This document shows, piece by piece, positions 9,337-18,641 of a stretch of DNA of 40,493 nucleotides (positions are counted from its first letter, which is position 1; every line of letters starts with the position of its first letter). Below the pieces are notes generated by a model that had not been told where the DNA came from, did not search any database, and worked only from the letters and a program-made list of their open reading frames with translations. The DNA comes from Promethearchaeota archaeon. Lineage in GTDB: Archaea; Asgardarchaeota; Lokiarchaeia; Sigyniarchaeales; SOKP01. The stretch lies in assembly GCA_004524535.1 (NCBI GenBank), contig SDNY01000018.1, positions 1-40,493 on the forward strand, written 5' to 3'. The translations under genes and the position numbers were made by a program.

Positions 9337-10455
9337 ATGCCAGTTGGAATAATAGTCATGAGATGGGATAAACGTCTTGGTACGAAAATTGAAGCCATAT
9401 ATCCAGAAGAGATTGAAATAAGTGAAGACACATTGATGCAGATCTACAGTGCACACGAATATAGCGGCGAAGCAGGCGTAATCAGTTTGCTGGTTGGTCC
9501 TTTAAATCTCATTTCTTATTATAGTGGCCCTGATGTGGGTTATTACATTGTCTTACTTCTAAATTTAGATGAAGATGCAGATGCTTATGAGGGAGGATTA
9601 TCTGACATTAGTAGAATGATTTTACAAAATATTGAGGAAAAAACCTTTAAAACATTGTTACCATCTCTTTTCCATCGTATTTCTGTTTATCCAAGTCTAT
9701 CTGAAGAATTAAGACTTGCTATTGCTTACGAAGATCAGGTTAAAAGAATGATTATCGAACGGCTCAGAGAAGAAGGTGTATTTACTAAATCAGAATTAGT
9801 TATCTGGCTTAAAGACAAATATCGACACGGATATGTGGATATAAATGCGCTTATCGTCGATTTAATTAAAATTGATATTATAAAGGAATCATCTGTAAAA
9901 GGTATGCCCTCAGAGTTGATTTTTTTCATTAATGATTTGTTAATATCTCGAAGACCTCCTCCAAATAAATTGCTGAAAAATTCTCTAGAGCTAGGCTTGC
10001 CAGAGAATTTTGCTAATGATTATTATATAGAAGTAAAAAATTTTTTCCAAAATTATCGTCCATCAGAAGAAGACAATTTAAAACTGATAAATATTTTGAT
10101 GGATCCTCAAGTTTATGAGACATTAAAATTGTTGAGAACTTCTATTTGTACTAAAAACGAAATTGAAAAACTTAAAAAGAAAGGCGTTGAGGATGTCGAT
10201 GGGGTACTAAAAATCTTATGGGAGAATCAAATAGTCCATGTCTTCCAGAGCTCTAAAGGTATTGAATATTATGCACTGCTCTCTGATTTTTACATTGCCA
10301 AAATTTTTCCAAAATATATTTTACAAACAATAATTTCAGAATACGATGTAAAATCAAAATCAGATAGAGTCTTAATAGAATACTTAAATGTGCTGGAAGA
10401 TGCTTATTTTGAACACAAAGCACAACTAAAAGCTAAAAGTAAAGAATCTACTTAA
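9337..10455 (+). CDS. Cytosolic longin-like/winged-helix protein coupled to the surface protein
   Basis: The 372-residue protein has no signal peptide or TM helix. Its N-terminus (GIIVMRWDKRLGTKIEAIYPEE) has the alternating strand pattern of longin/roadblock-like domains. Residues about 125-200 (MIIERLREEGVFTKSELVIWLKDKY) look like a winged helix, and a second helical/winged segment follows around 245-310. The ATG comes immediately after the TAA of the 1457-residue surface protein with no intervening base, implying translational coupling. The tail of the upstream gene carries AAATGGAGG, which can serve as the ribosome site. The gene ends just before a strong T-tract. I infer a cytosolic partner of the surface protein's tail; the function is not known. 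Confidence 0.7.
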   Translation: MPVGIIVMRWDKRLGTKIEAIYPEEIEISEDTLMQIYSAHEYSGEAGVISLLVGPLNLISYYSGPDVGYYIVLLLNLDEDADAYEGGLSDISRMILQNIEEKTFKTLLPSLFHRISVYPSLSEELRLAIAYEDQVKRMIIERLREEGVFTKSELVIWLKDKYRHGYVDINALIVDLIKIDIIKESSVKGMPSELIFFINDLLISRRPPPNKLLKNSLELGLPENFANDYYIEVKNFFQNYRPSEEDNLKLINILMDPQVYETLKLLRTSICTKNEIEKLKKKGVEDVDGVLKILWENQIVHVFQSSKGIEYYALLSDFYIAKIFPKYILQTIISEYDVKSKSDRVLIEYLNVLEDAYFEHKAQLKAKSKEST

Positions 10456-10460
10456 AAATC

Positions 10461-10472
10461 TTTTTTTTTTTT
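10461..10472 (+). terminator. T-tract terminator after the surface-protein/longin pair
   Basis: A run of twelve T residues begins six bases after the stop codon at 10455, without an obvious hairpin. Oligo-T runs of this kind are the usual intrinsic terminators of archaeal RNA polymerase. Confidence 0.6.
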
Positions 10473-10580
10473 ATAAAAATTATAGGAAAGCGTTAATTTT
10501 AAGTTATAATTTATAATCATTTTTAAGAAAAATTAGGCAATAAATAAAAAAAAGATTAATATTGTTACGTTCATTAATAT

Positions 10581-10621
10581 TTATTATATACTCACTGGAA
10601 TTAATGTATATACTTATAAAT
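10581..10621 (+). promoter_or_regulatory. TATA-like elements upstream of the glycyl radical fusion gene
   Basis: Two TATA-like stretches, TTATTATATAC and CTTATAAATA, lie 10-50 bases before the ATG at 10630. There is no Shine-Dalgarno sequence between them and the start, so a short-leader or leaderless transcript is plausible. Which element is used cannot be told from sequence. Confidence 0.3.
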
Positions 10622-10629
10622 AGCCAAAA

Positions 10630-13600
10630 ATGCAAACAACTGAAAGCCTAAAAACCTTTCAAATACAACGTACCTGTGTTTATGACGGCCCCGGGATTAA
10701 TACCACATTGTTTTTCAAGGGGTGCAATTTGAGATGTTTATGGTGTCAAAATCCAGAAATGCAATCATTTCAGGGCGTCATGGCGTCTGATTGCAATTAT
10801 TCAATAGACGACATAATGGAAGTGGTTTCGAGAGATATTGATTATTTCCGCTCAACCAACGGTGGAGTGACGCTGAGCGGCGGGGAGCCTCTCTTACAAG
10901 ACCCGAATAGTCTAATAGATTTATTGAAATTATTAAAAAAAGAGAATATAAAGATAACCGCTGAAACATCGCTTCATGCGCCTTGGAAAAATATCAGTAA
11001 AATCGCACCTTACATAGATCTTTTTCTCGTTGATCTTAAGATTGTCGGTGACGACAAGCTCCATATAAAATACACAAAACAAGACAGCACCTTGATCCAT
11101 AGTAATATAAAGAAATTAATTGATTTAAACGCCAATATTAGATTTCGCATGGTGATGGTGCCGGGATTCACCGATAATGAAAGCAATATACAAAGAACTT
11201 CCGATTTTTTAAAATCAATCAATTATGACTCAATTGAATTAATGAAATACCAAAACTTGTATGAAGAGAAAGCCCAACGCCTTGGTCTAAATGTAGTTTC
11301 ATTAAATATCACCCCAGAACAAAGCCTTGAATCACTAAAGAATGGGGTAAAATTATTCAACTCTTATGGAATCAAGGCCGAAAACACGGATCTGGATTCT
11401 TCCAGACATCAAACCGTCTTTACTCAGCGCGTTAAAGAGATACAGAAAGATATAAGAGAGAGTAGGCTAGCTCTTTGTATAGAAGCAGCTAAACTTAAAA
11501 CAAAATATTATAAGAAGCATGGTTTTAAAAAACCGACCCCTATTCATAGAGCGGAACGCCTTTCATATGTTTTGCGAAATAAAAAAGTTATAATCTATCC
11601 CCGGGAGCTACTCGTTGGTAATTTTACATCCAAAAGAACCGCTGGCCAGCTTTGGGAAGAGTATGCTGGCACTTCGGCTATTATGTTTCTCTATAAAATA
11701 AATCGCCAAAAACCAGTTTCATTTCAAATTTCTCGTAAAGATAGGCTGTACTTTTATTTTCATTTATATCCTTTCTGGTCGAAACATAGCCTTTTAAAGA
11801 AGATATATCCAAAATTATCTAAATTTATCTTCTATCTGGGGCGAACTTCAGAGATGGATTCTGGATTTAATAATAATTTAGTATCGATAGCACATTTTAT
11901 TGCAAATTTTGAACCCATTCTTAATCTAGGAACCTCTGGTCTCATAGAAGAGATTAGAGCAAAGCAGAAAAAAAAGCCAGAGAATAATCAGGACTTTTAT
12001 AATGGTACTATAATTGCTCTAAAAGGATTGGAATCTTTTGCGCTGAAATATGCTGAAAAATTGTCGAGTTTGAGCAAGAAAGAAAAAGATCCGGAGCGCC
12101 GCAGGGAATTGGAAGAAATGGAAAGGATCTGTAGGCATGTTCCTATGTATCCCGCTCGCACATTTCATGAAGCTTTGCAATGTATATTGTTTATACAAAT
12201 AGCACTTTGCCTTGAATGTTTTGAAAATGCGATATCCTATGGACGTCTTGATCAGATATTATATACTTATTATAAGAAGGATAAAGAAGCAGGGTTAATT
12301 ACTTACGAAAAAGCAAAAGAACTTCTTTGTTTATTTATTCTCAAAATGGACGAAGTATTTTTTATAAATGATGGCAACTCATTTTTAAATCTTTATAAAA
12401 ATTTTGAGACACTCTCTACTGATCAGGCTTTGACTTTTGGCGGTGTTGACAAGGAAGGCAAGGATGCCACCAATGACATTACCTATATGCTGATTGATGC
12501 CTGTGAACTGCAACCACGCTGTATAGATATGGCAGCACGAGTTCATAAGAACAGTCCTGTTCAATATCTGGAAAGAATTGCAGAGGGATATATCAACGGA
12601 TGTCCTATACCACAATTATTCAGCGATGAGATTTACATAGAAACCATACAAAGACATTATCCTACTACTCTGGAACATGCAAGAAATTACGCAATAATAG
12701 GATGTGTTGAACCAAATGCTTCAGATGACCATTTTGGCAATACAGATTGTGCTAATATGAATCTCGCTCTTCCTTTCTTGCAGGCACTTAGAGGACATGA
12801 ACATGATTTATGGAACTATGAATTTCGTTTAGGATTGTTGCAATTAATAAAAAATTTTAATAAATATTTATATTCATACAAGAAAAATATAATTTCCAGA
12901 TACATTAATACTGTTTTTAACAAGATAATTAAAAGACGTAATATTAAGAAAGGTCTCTATATTTATAACCCACCATCCAGTATGGATGAATTGCTTGAAC
13001 GCTTCCAGACACGATTGAACCATCTGGCAAATTCAATATTGACTGATCACCAGAAAATTGAAAAAGAGCTTTGTAAAAATTTTACCACACCTCTTGCTTC
13101 CTCACTCTTTGATGGATGTATTGAAAGTGGAAAAGATGTATACGAAGGCGGTACAACGATTAACAGCAGCGGTATTCAAGCACTAGGGGTCACGGATGTT
13201 GCAGATTCGCTACATGCTATCAATGAGGTTGTATTCAAGAAAAAACTTTATAGTATTAATGATATCATTAATGCCATTGAAAAAAATTTCCAAGGAGACT
13301 ATAACCAGAATATCCGGTCTGCATTGCTCGCGGTACCGAAATTCGGGGATGATTCATCTCGTGCAGCTACAGAATGGGTGAGCAAGGTAATGGAGATTTA
13401 TAACAATGCCCTGGACTCTGTGAAGAATTGTCCGCGTAACGGCAGATATTCAGCTGGGTATTATGCCTTGAATGTCTGCACTAGTTATGGTAAAAATACC
13501 CCAGCCCTACCTTCGGGAAGATTAAAAGGCGTCCCTCTTGCCAACAGTGTTATTCCGCATTATGGAATGGAACAATCGGATCTATTTTCAGCCCTGAATT

Positions 13601-13908
13601 CTATCGCTGGTGTTAATTTTACGGATCATGCTGAGAATGGCACAACGGTTACGTTTACTATTGATTCCTCATTATTTCAGGGCAAAGAGGGTGTAAAAAA
13701 TCTGGCAAGTATAATCAAAACATTTCTTACAAAAGGGGGAATGGAACTTCAACCTAATGTCATTAACCGTGAAATATTACTGGATGCCTATAAAAATCCA
13801 GAAAAACACCCCTACCTTTTGGTTCGTATTGCCGGTTACTGCGCATACTTTAATGAGCTTTCTGATGAGATGAAACAGATTATTATCAATAGGACCTGTT
13901 ATTCCTAA
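10630..13908 (+). CDS. Fusion of glycyl-radical-enzyme activase (radical SAM) and glycyl radical enzyme
   Basis: One uninterrupted 1092-codon ORF holds two enzymes that are normally separate. Residues 1 to about 260 are a PflA-like radical SAM activase: GPGI at 20-23, cluster motif C32-x3-C36-x2-C39, and GGVTLSGGEPLL for SAM binding. It lacks the extra ferredoxin insert of many dehydratase activases. Residues about 265-1092 are a full-length glycyl radical enzyme: thiyl cysteine C692 in GCVEP and glycyl motif VRIAGY with G1069 near the C-terminus, followed by the usual Q..I.NRT end. GC-V-E rather than the Cys-Cys pair excludes classical pyruvate formate-lyase and points to the dehydratase/decarboxylase/lyase branch (GxCxE enzymes). 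The substrate cannot be assigned. By eye parts of the gene are richer in G+C than its neighbours, hinting at transfer. It is flanked by a T-tract upstream and alaS downstream. Confidence 0.9.
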   Translation: MQTTESLKTFQIQRTCVYDGPGINTTLFFKGCNLRCLWCQNPEMQSFQGVMASDCNYSIDDIMEVVSRDIDYFRSTNGGVTLSGGEPLLQDPNSLIDLLKLLKKENIKITAETSLHAPWKNISKIAPYIDLFLVDLKIVGDDKLHIKYTKQDSTLIHSNIKKLIDLNANIRFRMVMVPGFTDNESNIQRTSDFLKSINYDSIELMKYQNLYEEKAQRLGLNVVSLNITPEQSLESLKNGVKLFNSYGIKAENTDLDSSRHQTVFTQRVKEIQKDIRESRLALCIEAAKLKTKYYKKHGFKKPTPIHRAERLSYVLRNKKVIIYPRELLVGNFTSKRTAGQLWEEYAGTSAIMFLYKINRQKPVSFQISRKDRLYFYFHLYPFWSKHSLLKKIYPKLSKFIFYLGRTSEMDSGFNNNLVSIAHFIANFEPILNLGTSGLIEEIRAKQKKKPENNQDFYNGTIIALKGLESFALKYAEKLSSLSKKEKDPERRRELEEMERICRHVPMYPARTFHEALQCILFIQIALCLECFENAISYGRLDQILYTYYKKDKEAGLITYEKAKELLCLFILKMDEVFFINDGNSFLNLYKNFETLSTDQALTFGGVDKEGKDATNDITYMLIDACELQPRCIDMAARVHKNSPVQYLERIAEGYINGCPIPQLFSDEIYIETIQRHYPTTLEHARNYAIIGCVEPNASDDHFGNTDCANMNLALPFLQALRGHEHDLWNYEFRLGLLQLIKNFNKYLYSYKKNIISRYINTVFNKIIKRRNIKKGLYIYNPPSSMDELLERFQTRLNHLANSILTDHQKIEKELCKNFTTPLASSLFDGCIESGKDVYEGGTTINSSGIQALGVTDVADSLHAINEVVFKKKLYSINDIINAIEKNFQGDYNQNIRSALLAVPKFGDDSSRAATEWVSKVMEIYNNALDSVKNCPRNGRYSAGYYALNVCTSYGKNTPALPSGRLKGVPLANSVIPHYGMEQSDLFSALNSIAGVNFTDHAENGTTVTFTIDSSLFQGKEGVKNLASIIKTFLTKGGMELQPNVINREILLDAYKNPEKHPYLLVRIAGYCAYFNELSDEMKQIIINRTCYS

Positions 13909-13935
13909 AACTATGTTTCTCTTTTGATAAAAATT

Positions 13936-14058
13936 TTGATTTTAAATATAAAAGCGCAAATTGTTATATTAGGAATAATAATAATAGTTTTAGGAAATGT
14001 TTTATTTTATTTCTTAGTAGTCATCTATATTTCAAGATTATACTTTAATGAAACTTGA
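13936..14058 (+). CDS. Possible 40-residue single-TM peptide between the fusion gene and alaS
   Basis: A TTG-initiated frame of 40 codons plus stop, absent from the ORF track, is open across most of the gap before alaS. It encodes a very hydrophobic stretch (IVILGIIIIVLGNVLFYFLV) followed by a polar end. It is in the same frame as the upstream fusion gene but lies beyond that gene's stop. AT-rich non-coding DNA easily gives hydrophobic translations and there is no clear ribosome site, so this is weak. Confidence 0.2.
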   Translation: MILNIKAQIVILGIIIIVLGNVLFYFLVVIYISRLYFNET

Positions 14059-14063
14059 TTAAA

Positions 14064-17018
14064 ATGCCTTCTAATGACCTTGAGACACAGCTTAAAAACA
14101 GCAAAACAGATAAAGAGCTGAAAAGCGTCTTCAAAAAAATCGCTTCAAAAGAACCCGAGAAATATTTTCCTACTGAAGAGCTCAAAAAACTTGGATATAT
14201 GAGAAAATTGTGTAAGTGCGGGACCTATTTTTGGACTGTTCATAATGATAGAGAAGTTTGTGGAGACCCAGCTTGTTCAGGAGGATTTCAAGTTGTTATA
14301 GATAATCCATCAGCAATAAAACTATCATTTATCGATGTTTGGAATAAAATTGTTGAAATTTTAGAGCCAAGAGGATATCAACCAATAAAAAGGTATCCCT
14401 GTGTAGCAAGGTGGAATCCCACATCTGAGTTTACTATAGCCTCAATTTCAGCATTTCAGCCATACGTCATAACAGGTGAGGTAGAACCACCAGCAAAAAA
14501 ATTATTAATCCCTCAGTTCTGTTTGAGATTTAATGACATCGAGAATGTAGGGGTTACTGGAAGTCATAACACTGGTTTTGTAATGATTGGACAGCATACG
14601 TTTGTTTCACCCGAAGAATGGGATCAAGATCAGCTTTTTATGGATATGCATGATTTTATCCATAAAGGGGTTGGTCTTGCGAAGGAAGAGATTACTATTC
14701 ATGAAGACAGTTGGGCAGGTGGAGGCTCTTTTGGATGTAGTCTTGAATTCTTTAGTAGAGGTGTTGAACTTTTTAATCAAGTTTATACTATGTTTGAACA
14801 AACCCCTGAAGGACCACGTGAATTACAGCTTAAAGTCTTAGATATGGGCCTTGGACAAGAACGAGTTGCATGGTTTTCACAGGGTACTCCTAATATGTAT
14901 GAAGCAATTTTTCCTCATGTCCTATCAAAATTAAGAGAAATCACAAAAATCGAATTAGATTTAGAGCTATATAATAAATTCTCTCAATATTCTGCGTATT
15001 TAAATATCGACGAAGTTGATGATATGGATGTTGCTTGGAATCGCGTTGCCAATGAATTAAAAATAGATGTTAAAGTTTTAAAAGAAAAAATATTACCAAT
15101 GACCGGATTATATTCAATTGCTGAGCACGCTCGAACTTTATTGTTTGCAATTAATGATGGTAAACTTCCCTCAAATGTAGGTGGTGGTTATAATTTAAGA
15201 GTAATCTTTAGGCGTGCCATAAGCTTTATTGACAAATTTGATTGGAATATTGATATGGCGGATGTATGCTCTTGGCACGCTGAAGAATTAAAAGATCTAT
15301 TTCCTGAAGTTTCTGAACATCTTGAAGAAATTAGAGAAATATTAGATGTTGAAAAGAAAAAATATTATGCTACTAAGAAGAAAGCTGGAAAAATTATAGA
15401 AAATATCATTAAAAAAGGTGATATTACCACAGAAACTTTGATTGAATTATATGATTCTAATGGAATTAACCCAGACATGGTTAAAGACGCAGCTAAAAAA
15501 TATGGCAAAAAAGTGAAAATTCCAGATGATTTCTATTCTTTAGTTGTCGAAAGACATGAAAAAATTGAACAAATTCATGCAACTGAAAGAGAAATTGAAT
15601 TAGATTTAACTGGTATCCCTGAAACCGAATCACTATATTATTACGATTACACGAAAATATCAAATGAGGCAAACGTATTGAAAATCTTAGGTAATATGGT
15701 GGTTTTAGATAAATCAGTAGCATATCCCACTTCCGGAGGACAGCTGCATGATATTGGTATGATTAATAAACAAAAATTTAGCGATGTTTTCAAACAAGGG
15801 AATTACATAATTCATGTTTTAGATGAAAAACCAAAATTCAAAGAAGGAGATATTGTAAAAATAGAAGTTGATAAAGAATGGCGTAGGCAACTCTCTCAAC
15901 ATCATACAGCAACTCACATTGTTAATGCAGCTGCTCGAGATGTTTTGGGTAGCCATGTTAATCAGGCTGGTGCTAAAAAAACGCTTAAAAGTTCTCATTT
16001 AGATATCACTCATTTTGAACAAATTCCACGTGAAAAACTTAAGGAAATTGAAAGAAGAGCGAATGAAATTGTTGATCATGGAATTGAGCTATATCTTGAT
16101 TTTATCCCAAGAACAGAAGCGGAAAAAAGATATGGAATGACAATATATCAAGGAGGAGCTGTTCCTGGTAAGAATATTCGAATAGTGGAAGTTCCAGGTG
16201 TAGATGTAGAGGCATGCGGAGGTACGCATTTAAATAATACAAGTGAAACTGGAAGAATTAAAATTGTAAAATCACAAAAAATCCAAGATGGAGTAGTAAG
16301 ATTAAAATTCACTGCTGGAAAAGCTACTGACAGAATTAAAAAGAGAAATGCTCAAATTTTAAGTGAATTAAAAACACTTACAAAAGTTGAGTCAGAGAAG
16401 ATGGTAGGAAGAGTGAAGGAGCTTTTTGAAAAATCTAAAAACCTCAACAAAGCTTTAAGGACTGGCAAGGTGGATGAGATAGATTTGGAATTAATCTCTG
16501 ATGAAGTTTTTAAGGGAGATGTCTTAACTGAAATTTCACACTTTCTCAACATTAGTAAATACCAAATTCCCTCAAAAGTAGAAAAGCTATATATAGAGTG
16601 GAATGACGCTAGGGGGAAGATTGAACAGATAACGAAGCTTTTTAGTGATGAAAATATAAAAAATCTGATAAATAATGTTCGTGAATTCAATAATTTTAAA
16701 TTGGTTATTGAAACCTTTGAAAATCTTGATCAAAACGACCTAAAGAATTTTGGAGTTAAAATATTGAAAGATAAAAATGATTTAATAATTATATTTTTAA
16801 ATAAGACCCAAAATGGAATATCAATTATGGGAATGTTGGGAGTACGTCCCTCAGAGAAATTGGAGTTTAATATGGGTAATTTTGTTAGCAAATGTGTATC
16901 TCAATTTGGTGGAAAAGGTGGAGGCAGGAAAGATTTTGGACAGGGCTTCATCTCTAGAAATGATTTAAAAGTAGATGATATAATAAATTATATCAAAAAA
17001 CAACTTTTTGAGAGTTAA
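14064..17018 (+). CDS. alaS: Alanyl-tRNA synthetase, archaeal type
   Basis: Charges tRNA-Ala. The N-terminus has the archaeal-type metal-binding segment (KLCKCGTYFWT...CGDPACSGG). The catalytic core includes GPRELQLKVLDMGLGQERVAWFSQG. The editing domain has the zinc-site motifs HHTATH (from about H613) and CGGTH (from about C718), which remove misacylated serine and glycine. The C-terminal end has GGKGGGRKDFGQG, as in the C-Ala domain. Length near 980 residues suits archaeal AlaRS. The track starts at a TTG at 14055, but the ATG nine bases later gives MPSNDLETQL and is the more natural start. No operon partner is evident. Confidence 0.96.
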   Translation: MPSNDLETQLKNSKTDKELKSVFKKIASKEPEKYFPTEELKKLGYMRKLCKCGTYFWTVHNDREVCGDPACSGGFQVVIDNPSAIKLSFIDVWNKIVEILEPRGYQPIKRYPCVARWNPTSEFTIASISAFQPYVITGEVEPPAKKLLIPQFCLRFNDIENVGVTGSHNTGFVMIGQHTFVSPEEWDQDQLFMDMHDFIHKGVGLAKEEITIHEDSWAGGGSFGCSLEFFSRGVELFNQVYTMFEQTPEGPRELQLKVLDMGLGQERVAWFSQGTPNMYEAIFPHVLSKLREITKIELDLELYNKFSQYSAYLNIDEVDDMDVAWNRVANELKIDVKVLKEKILPMTGLYSIAEHARTLLFAINDGKLPSNVGGGYNLRVIFRRAISFIDKFDWNIDMADVCSWHAEELKDLFPEVSEHLEEIREILDVEKKKYYATKKKAGKIIENIIKKGDITTETLIELYDSNGINPDMVKDAAKKYGKKVKIPDDFYSLVVERHEKIEQIHATEREIELDLTGIPETESLYYYDYTKISNEANVLKILGNMVVLDKSVAYPTSGGQLHDIGMINKQKFSDVFKQGNYIIHVLDEKPKFKEGDIVKIEVDKEWRRQLSQHHTATHIVNAAARDVLGSHVNQAGAKKTLKSSHLDITHFEQIPREKLKEIERRANEIVDHGIELYLDFIPRTEAEKRYGMTIYQGGAVPGKNIRIVEVPGVDVEACGGTHLNNTSETGRIKIVKSQKIQDGVVRLKFTAGKATDRIKKRNAQILSELKTLTKVESEKMVGRVKELFEKSKNLNKALRTGKVDEIDLELISDEVFKGDVLTEISHFLNISKYQIPSKVEKLYIEWNDARGKIEQITKLFSDENIKNLINNVREFNNFKLVIETFENLDQNDLKNFGVKILKDKNDLIIIFLNKTQNGISIMGMLGVRPSEKLEFNMGNFVSKCVSQFGGKGGGRKDFGQGFISRNDLKVDDIINYIKKQLFES

Positions 17019-17218
17019 TATTATTTTTGAACGAAGAAATAATAGGTTAAAATATAAATAGATCATATCTTATTTATATAGAATTAATTTTCTTAATCTT
17101 ATTTTATGCCAAATCGTTTTCATTCAAGTAATTTCTCCTATATAGAACTATATAGACATTATATTTTATAAAGAAACTACTTAAAACTGTTTAATTATGA
17201 TAGTTACTTAGATAGAAA

Positions 17219-17386
17219 ATGATAAATGACGAAGAATTAATTCTTTTCCTATTAAAAGAAAGAGAAGAATTTGTAAGACTTAATGATTATATTTCTGAAA
17301 AGAAGCTCAAAAAACCTGTTAATAAAATTATAAAAAGAATAAATCGAAAGTTAGGAAGAGCTTTTAAGAGAATCTTCGTCAAATGA
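17219..17386 (+). CDS. Small basic 55-residue ORF, unknown
   Basis: ATG-started, 55 codons, too short for the ORF track. The translation begins MINDEELILFLLKEREEFV and ends in a lysine/arginine-rich helix (KKPVNKIIKRINRKLGRAFK). The charge-patterned, helix-compatible composition looks coding rather than random. It ends 13 bases before the downstream HAD-family gene, so the two may be co-transcribed. No family is recognised. Confidence 0.4.
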   Translation: MINDEELILFLLKEREEFVRLNDYISEKKLKKPVNKIIKRINRKLGRAFKRIFVK

Positions 17387-17399
17387 ATAAAATTGAAAT

Positions 17400-18125
17400 G
17401 TGAATGAGTTTAAAATGGAAGAATTAATAAAAGAACAAGATTATAATGAAATATTAGAAAATATAAAAGCGCCTCCTCAATCAAAATCACCCAAGAGTTA
17501 TAATATTAAAACTCTAGTTTTTGATTTAGGAGGGGTTTATTTTACTGCTGGGACTCCCATTGCTATAAAAAAAATAGAGAGTCTATATGGTATTCAAGAT
17601 AAAAGATTACTAAAATATCTCTTTAGTTCAGATACTGATTCTATTGGATCTCAGGTAAGACTAGGATTAATTACAATTGATGAATTTGAAACTCAATTTA
17701 GATCCAAACTTAGAATTCCTAAATCTAAAAATCATAGTATTTGGCAATTTTGGTTTAATTCATATGTTCCAAATCCTAACATGCCCGAATTAATTCAAAA
17801 ACTGTCTAAATCTGGAAAATATAGAATGGTGATTTTTAGTGGAAATGTCAGAGAGAGGATTGAATTTTTAGATAAAAAATATGACTTTTTAAAATATTTT
17901 GATGATACTGTATTTAGCTTCGATTATCAATATAATAAAAGACATATTGAGTTTTATCATGAATTATTAGACCATATTAATTGTAAACCTAAGCAGGCAT
18001 TAATTATTGATGATCATAGATCCGTTTTAGAAAACGGTCAATCTTTAGGTCTTAATGGCATCCAATATTCTTATACAGAGCAACTTATCGAAGATTTTGA
18101 AAAGTTAAATGTCTTAGTTGAATAA
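17400..18125 (+). CDS. HAD-superfamily hydrolase
   Basis: A 241-residue HAD-like protein whose first motif is TLVFDLGGVYF with nucleophile D42, as in YihX-like and epoxide-hydrolase-N-like HADs that have glycine at the +2 position instead of a second aspartate. Motif II is VIFSGN near residue 142 and the acidic motif is ALIIDDHRSVLENG near 200. A cap region lies between motifs I and II. About 35 polar residues precede the HAD core. The start may be GTG at 17400 or the in-frame ATG at 17415. The substrate is unknown. It follows a 55-codon small ORF by 13 bases. Confidence 0.8.
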   Translation: MNEFKMEELIKEQDYNEILENIKAPPQSKSPKSYNIKTLVFDLGGVYFTAGTPIAIKKIESLYGIQDKRLLKYLFSSDTDSIGSQVRLGLITIDEFETQFRSKLRIPKSKNHSIWQFWFNSYVPNPNMPELIQKLSKSGKYRMVIFSGNVRERIEFLDKKYDFLKYFDDTVFSFDYQYNKRHIEFYHELLDHINCKPKQALIIDDHRSVLENGQSLGLNGIQYSYTEQLIEDFEKLNVLVE

Positions 18126-18224
18126 AATTTATTTTAATTCATAAAAGTTAATTTAATCAAATTTTTTTACTATTTTTTTAATCAGCAACTAAAGTTTTTA
18201 ATGCATATAATCTATAATTTATTT

Positions 18225-18641
18225 ATGCCTAGACCAATATGTCCACTTCTTACAGTCGATGCTGTTATTTTATATGAAAAAGATAAATTAGTTTTAATAA
18301 AGCGAAAAAATCCTCCATTTCAAGGGGAATATGCGCTCCCAGGAGGATTTGTAGATATTGGAGAAACTGTAGAAGACGCATGTATCAGAGAAGCTAAAGA
18401 AGAAACGAATATAAACGTCAAAATAACAAGATTAATTGGAGTATATTCGAATCCAGCAAGAGACCCAAGAGGCCATGTAGTTTCAATAGCATATCTATGT
18501 GAACCCAAGACAAAAAAAGAGAAACCAAAGGCTCAGGATGATGCTATGTCTTTGGAAATTGTCCCGTTTTCAAAAGTTCCTTCTTTAAAATTAGCTTTTG
18601 ATCATATGGAGATTTTAAAAGATTCCGGTATTATCTTATAA
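18225..18641 (+). CDS. Nudix hydrolase (ADP-ribose pyrophosphatase-like)
   Basis: The Nudix box is complete: GGFVDIGETVEDACIREAKEET fits GX5EX7REUXEEXGU except for N in place of the last G. The N-terminal MPRPICPLLTVDAVI and the YSNPARDPRGH segment resemble archaeal ADP-ribose/NADH pyrophosphatase-type Nudix proteins. The track begins at 18201, but the ATG at 18225 gives the usual family start and lies a suitable distance after a TATA-like stretch (ATATAATCTATAATTT). The 3' end overlaps the convergent GTPase gene by six bases. Confidence 0.87.
   Translation: MPRPICPLLTVDAVILYEKDKLVLIKRKNPPFQGEYALPGGFVDIGETVEDACIREAKEETNINVKITRLIGVYSNPARDPRGHVVSIAYLCEPKTKKEKPKAQDDAMSLEIVPFSKVPSLKLAFDHMEILKDSGIIL

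Noticed and set aside
9093-9431. 112-residue minus-strand ORF across the surface-protein/longin junction
   Set aside because: Shadow across two convincing plus-strand genes.
10630-13908. Calling the glycyl radical enzyme a pyruvate formate-lyase
   Set aside because: The active site reads GCVEP, not the Cys-Cys pair of pyruvate formate-lyase.
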